The notes below the pieces were generated by a model. It made no database searches and had not been told where the DNA came from. It was given only the letters and a program-made list of their open reading frames with translations. A DNA stretch of 64,000 bases from Bradyrhizobium sp. cir1 (GTDB lineage Bacteria > Pseudomonadota > Alphaproteobacteria > Rhizobiales > Xanthobacteraceae). Within the stretch, counting starts at the first letter, position 1. Every line of letters begins with the position of its first letter. The position numbers were made by a program, and so were the translations under genes. This document shows, piece by piece, positions 61,270-64,000 of the stretch. The DNA is taken from the NCBI RefSeq assembly GCF_014198245.1, contig NZ_JACIHE010000011.1, forward strand, positions 124,001-188,000, read 5' to 3'.

Positions 61270-62486
61270 GGCAGCTCTCACTTACCTGGATACCGCCTCT
61301 TCGAATCGCCGTCCAAGCGCACGCAATTTTATTCCTCCTCAGCGAAGGCAACATCACGATCTATTAGCAAATCAGATCCGCCAACCCCGGGGCACCCAAA
61401 GTGGGCACCAGATCGACTGCTTCGTTTTCGATTACGCGCAGCGGAACGCCCTTCGTAGTGTTGAAAGTCTCTCCCCGACGCTGCGGCAGCCACTGTCCGT
61501 CATTGGCGAGGTCAATCCGGAGATCAGCATCGTACCTTCCGCAGACGGAACGGCTCCGCAAGAACTCCACATAATTCCCGAGCCACATCGATTGCTCGCG
61601 AGCCAAGCGAGCCCGTTTGGAGATGGCACTTCAGTTCACGGAGCACGCCTATCTCGGCGGTTGCGGCGCATCCGGCAAATGCCACGCGCTCTCGATCGGG
61701 GATATGCGGCTTCTCGGTCAACGTGCTGCTGGAAGCCGGGGCCATCCACGAATGTGAGGAGCACGTCTGGGTACAGGACCGGGCCAACCCGCACGCACGC
61801 GCGCGCTTTTCGATAAAGCTTGCGGATCCGCCGTGCGGGGGGCTCTCCGCAAGATGCGGCTGCCGAAATGCGCGAAGTCGTCAAATCGATGGGCATACAT
61901 ACCCTGAATGCCCGCCCGGGTCTGCAAGCTAGCGTCACAGCTCTTGCGAGCAAATACATCCTCCGGTAGCAGCAGCTTCAACGAACATTGGGCGAACCGC
62001 CTGCGCCGACCGGCGCGAGGTCCGTGCCGGCCGGGCTGGCGAAAACGACGTCATGTATTACAACTTCAACAAACCGGACCGACTGATCGGCTCCGGACGC
62101 ATCACGCAGATCAAGAACGGAAAGCACGGGGCGTCTGTCGAGTAGGTATGTGCATTACGCGGTCGTTTTTATAGGGACCAACAGAGATACACGCGTCCCA
62201 TCCATTGCGGATTATGGAGGGGCGAGAAACAGCCGGCGTACAAGACGCCCAAATAAACGCAGCAGCGAAGACAATCTGGTTTTACCGGCGTCGCGCTCTT
62301 CGCCATTGGGCGTTGCAGATGCCCCTTGAACAATCTCCTTGGGACGCGGCCTGCGAAGCGAGCCGCTCGCCCAACCTGCATCACAACGGCGGCGATGGAG
62401 GGAGACTATTTTTCCAATCGAAGTAATTCTTGCCGCACTGTCGTTTAAATGTTTGATTCGCTCCTGTGTAGCGTTCGGGAGCGAGA
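61270..62486. other. Gene debris before the recombinase
   Basis: About 1.2 kb with no intact gene. It holds the frame-broken fragment 61700-61915. A 30-codon frame (62053-62145, MYYNFNKPDRLIGSGRITQI) follows as another possible remnant. A weak Shine-Dalgarno-like GGGAGCGAG lies just before the recombinase ATG. Confidence 0.45.
61700..61915 (+). pseudogene. Decayed small gene (VLLEAG.I.ECEEH.W..DRA.PHA type)
   Basis: Pieces in different frames read NVLLEAGAIHECEEHVWVQD, RANPHARARFSIKLADPPC, then GSPQDAAAEMREVVKSMG and TYPECPPG. They line up as one protein of about 70 residues with two frameshifts. It resembles small rhizobial proteins with an ECEEHG..DRADPHA...DTCPECPP layout; function unknown. 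Confidence 0.45.
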
Positions 62487-64000
62487 ATGATGGCCAACGC
62501 GCTCGAGATCTATAAGGCTCACCCGTTACGATCGCAGCTCGGCATGAGGGCCGCACAGTATGTGCGCATGTCGACACAACGGCAGCAATACTCGATTGAG
62601 AATCAGGCTGCTGTGATTGCAGCATACGCGCACGCCCATAACCTGACGATTGTACGAACCTATCGCGACGAGGGAGAGAGCGGCCTGCTCATCAAGAACA
62701 GGGCCGGCCTTATACAGCTCATCAAGGATGTCCAAGCAGAAGAAGCCGATTTTGGTCATATTCTGGTCTATGACGTAAGCCGGTGGGGCCGCTTTCAGAA
62801 TGTCGACGAGAGCGCGTATTACGAATTCCTCTGCAAGCAGGCAGGCATCAACATCGTGTATTGTGCGGAGCAGTTTGACAATGACGGCAGCGTGCTCTCC
62901 AGCATCATCAAGAACATCAAGCGCGTAATGGCAGCGGAATACAGTCGCGAGCTTTCGGTAAAGGTTCACGCTGCGCAGTGCCGGTTCGCCCGACTAGGCT
63001 TCAAGCTCGGAGGTCGCCCCGGTTATGCTCTTTTGCGAGAACTTGTCGATCAGAGTCAGCGGTCGCGAGGCGTGCTGAAGAACGGCGATCAGAAGTACCT
63101 CTCAACTGATCACGTCCGAGTGCGCCCCGGCATTCCCGAGGAAGTAGCCGTGGTGAAGTGGATCTTCGAGCGATTTCTGCAGGTAAAGTCTGAAGCGATC
63201 ATTGCCCGGGAGCTAAACCGGAGGGCCATACTCACGAGCACAAGAATTCGGTGGACGCGTGCAGCGGTTAACGCAGTACTTAGAAACGAGAACTACATTG
63301 GAAACATGACCTTCAACCGCCGATCACGCAAGCTGCGGCGGACCTGCACGTGCAATCCTCCCGAGCTTTGGATCACCAGCGAGGGATGTATCGAGCCAAT
63401 TGTCGAACGCGAAACCTTCCTGAAGGTAAGCAAAATCATTGAAGAACGGCGTGTCGACCTCACTGAAGAGGAGATGCTTGTCCGTCTACGCAAGACGCTG
63501 CTCAAGGAGGGACGCCTGAGCTCTGCTATCATAGCCAGCACGGCAGGCCTTCCTTGCGCCTCTACCTATCAAAACCACTTCGGTGGCATGATGAACGTGT
63601 ATCGGCTAATCGGCTACACTCCCAAGCGAAACTTTGAGTTTCTTGGCTCGCGTCCGCAGTGGGCCGAGGAAAAGACAAAACTCGTCTCGCTAATCAGCAT
63701 GGCTATTAGAAAGGCCGGAGGCCAAACTGCCTCTCGCGACGGGACGGGTTCCTTGCGCGTGAACGGATCGATCAACATCTCAATTCGCGTAGCCCTCTGG
63801 TGCGGAAGGCAAGACCGCGCACCGTACTGGTCTATAAAGCGTGGGACACGCCTGCCTCACGGCTGGATTGCCGCACTCAGGATGGCTGAGCATAACAAGT
63901 CGGTGCTCGATTACGTACTGCTGCCCACTGACGGGAAGGTAAAACGAACCATGACGTTTTCTGAAAGGGCTCGCATTCGCCGTGGAATACCTCGCTTCGA
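62487..64000 (+). CDS. Large serine recombinase, runs off the window
   Basis: At least 504 residues; no stop before the end. Resolvase domain (about 20-165) with nucleophile S29 in YVRMSTQRQQYSIENQ, YRDEGESG and DVSRWGR; recombinase domain (about 195-300) with LGGRPGYALLRE and WTRAAVNAVLRNENYIGNM. The following ~200 residues (EEEMLVRLRKTLLKEGRLSS, FGGMMNVYRLIGYTPKRNFE, WIAALRMAEHNKSVLDYVLL) are a C-terminal module seen in rhizobial recombinases. It probably mobilises part of the island. It lies on the same strand as nothing else nearby. Confidence 0.9.
   Translation, partial: MMANALEIYKAHPLRSQLGMRAAQYVRMSTQRQQYSIENQAAVIAAYAHAHNLTIVRTYRDEGESGLLIKNRAGLIQLIKDVQAEEADFGHILVYDVSRWGRFQNVDESAYYEFLCKQAGINIVYCAEQFDNDGSVLSSIIKNIKRVMAAEYSRELSVKVHAAQCRFARLGFKLGGRPGYALLRELVDQSQRSRGVLKNGDQKYLSTDHVRVRPGIPEEVAVVKWIFERFLQVKSEAIIARELNRRAILTSTRIRWTRAAVNAVLRNENYIGNMTFNRRSRKLRRTCTCNPPELWITSEGCIEPIVERETFLKVSKIIEERRVDLTEEEMLVRLRKTLLKEGRLSSAIIASTAGLPCASTYQNHFGGMMNVYRLIGYTPKRNFEFLGSRPQWAEEKTKLVSLISMAIRKAGGQTASRDGTGSLRVNGSINISIRVALWCGRQDRAPYWSIKRGTRLPHGWIAALRMAEHNKSVLDYVLLPTDGKVKRTMTFSERARIRRGIPRF

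Noticed and set aside
61262..61816. 184-codon open frame in the island
   Set aside because: Mixed composition without recognisable domains, and it overlaps a better-supported frame-broken fragment in other frames.

Overview
The window looks like a piece of a Bradyrhizobium-type alphaproteobacterial chromosome. The evidence is the high GC content, a form I (red-type) RuBisCO operon in the order cbbR / cbbF-P-T-A-L-S-X-E, several GGAAC-N16-nGTT promoters of the EcfG (general stress response) type, and intergenic palindromes of kinds I associate with Bradyrhizobium. The species assignment is inference; no database search was possible.

Layout. 0-17 kb is mixed housekeeping and catabolic genes: a KefB-like antiporter, an aminotransferase, an HpaD-like ring-cleavage dioxygenase beside a short XRE regulator, an aldo/keto reductase, PhoD, a large membrane protein with an internally duplicated domain, a nitronate monooxygenase, an SDR/HxlR pair and an EmrAB efflux pair. 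17-35 kb is a dense cluster of small secreted, membrane or very basic proteins (PRC-barrel, DUF4142, DUF3147, DUF3072, DUF6496 types) around a 2097-residue soluble poly-HAMP hybrid histidine kinase and an HWE-family kinase. At least eight EcfG-like promoters lie here, so this reads as a general-stress-response neighbourhood. 35-40 kb has DegP, an FtsH paralogue and a universal stress protein. 40-50 kb is the Calvin-Benson-Bassham operon on the minus strand with divergent cbbR; a hairpin plus T-tract between cbbS and cbbX probably sets the RuBisCO to activase ratio. 50-58 kb has an MFS/TetR pair with two matching operators, about 1.3 kb of intergenic repeats, a D-carbamoylase, an orphan tripartite-transporter binding protein and small genes.

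At 58.2 kb the character changes. A 3' fragment of a tRNA-Pro(CGG) gene, still followed by its own terminator, marks the end of an integrated element that continues off the right edge. Inside it are a frame-broken flavin monooxygenase/acyl-CoA dehydrogenase-type pseudogene, a tRNA-Ile2(CAU)-like gene with a defective first pair, a GSU2403-type nucleotidyltransferase preceded by four copies of a short alternating operator-like motif, gene debris, and a large serine recombinase that runs off the window.

Several small genes too short for routine ORF calling were found by reading (17413-17574, 21739-21897, 49974-50066, 55975-56088). Four decayed small or truncated genes were also found: a TPP-enzyme remnant at 18107, frameshifted small genes at 33423 and 39735, and island debris at 61700.
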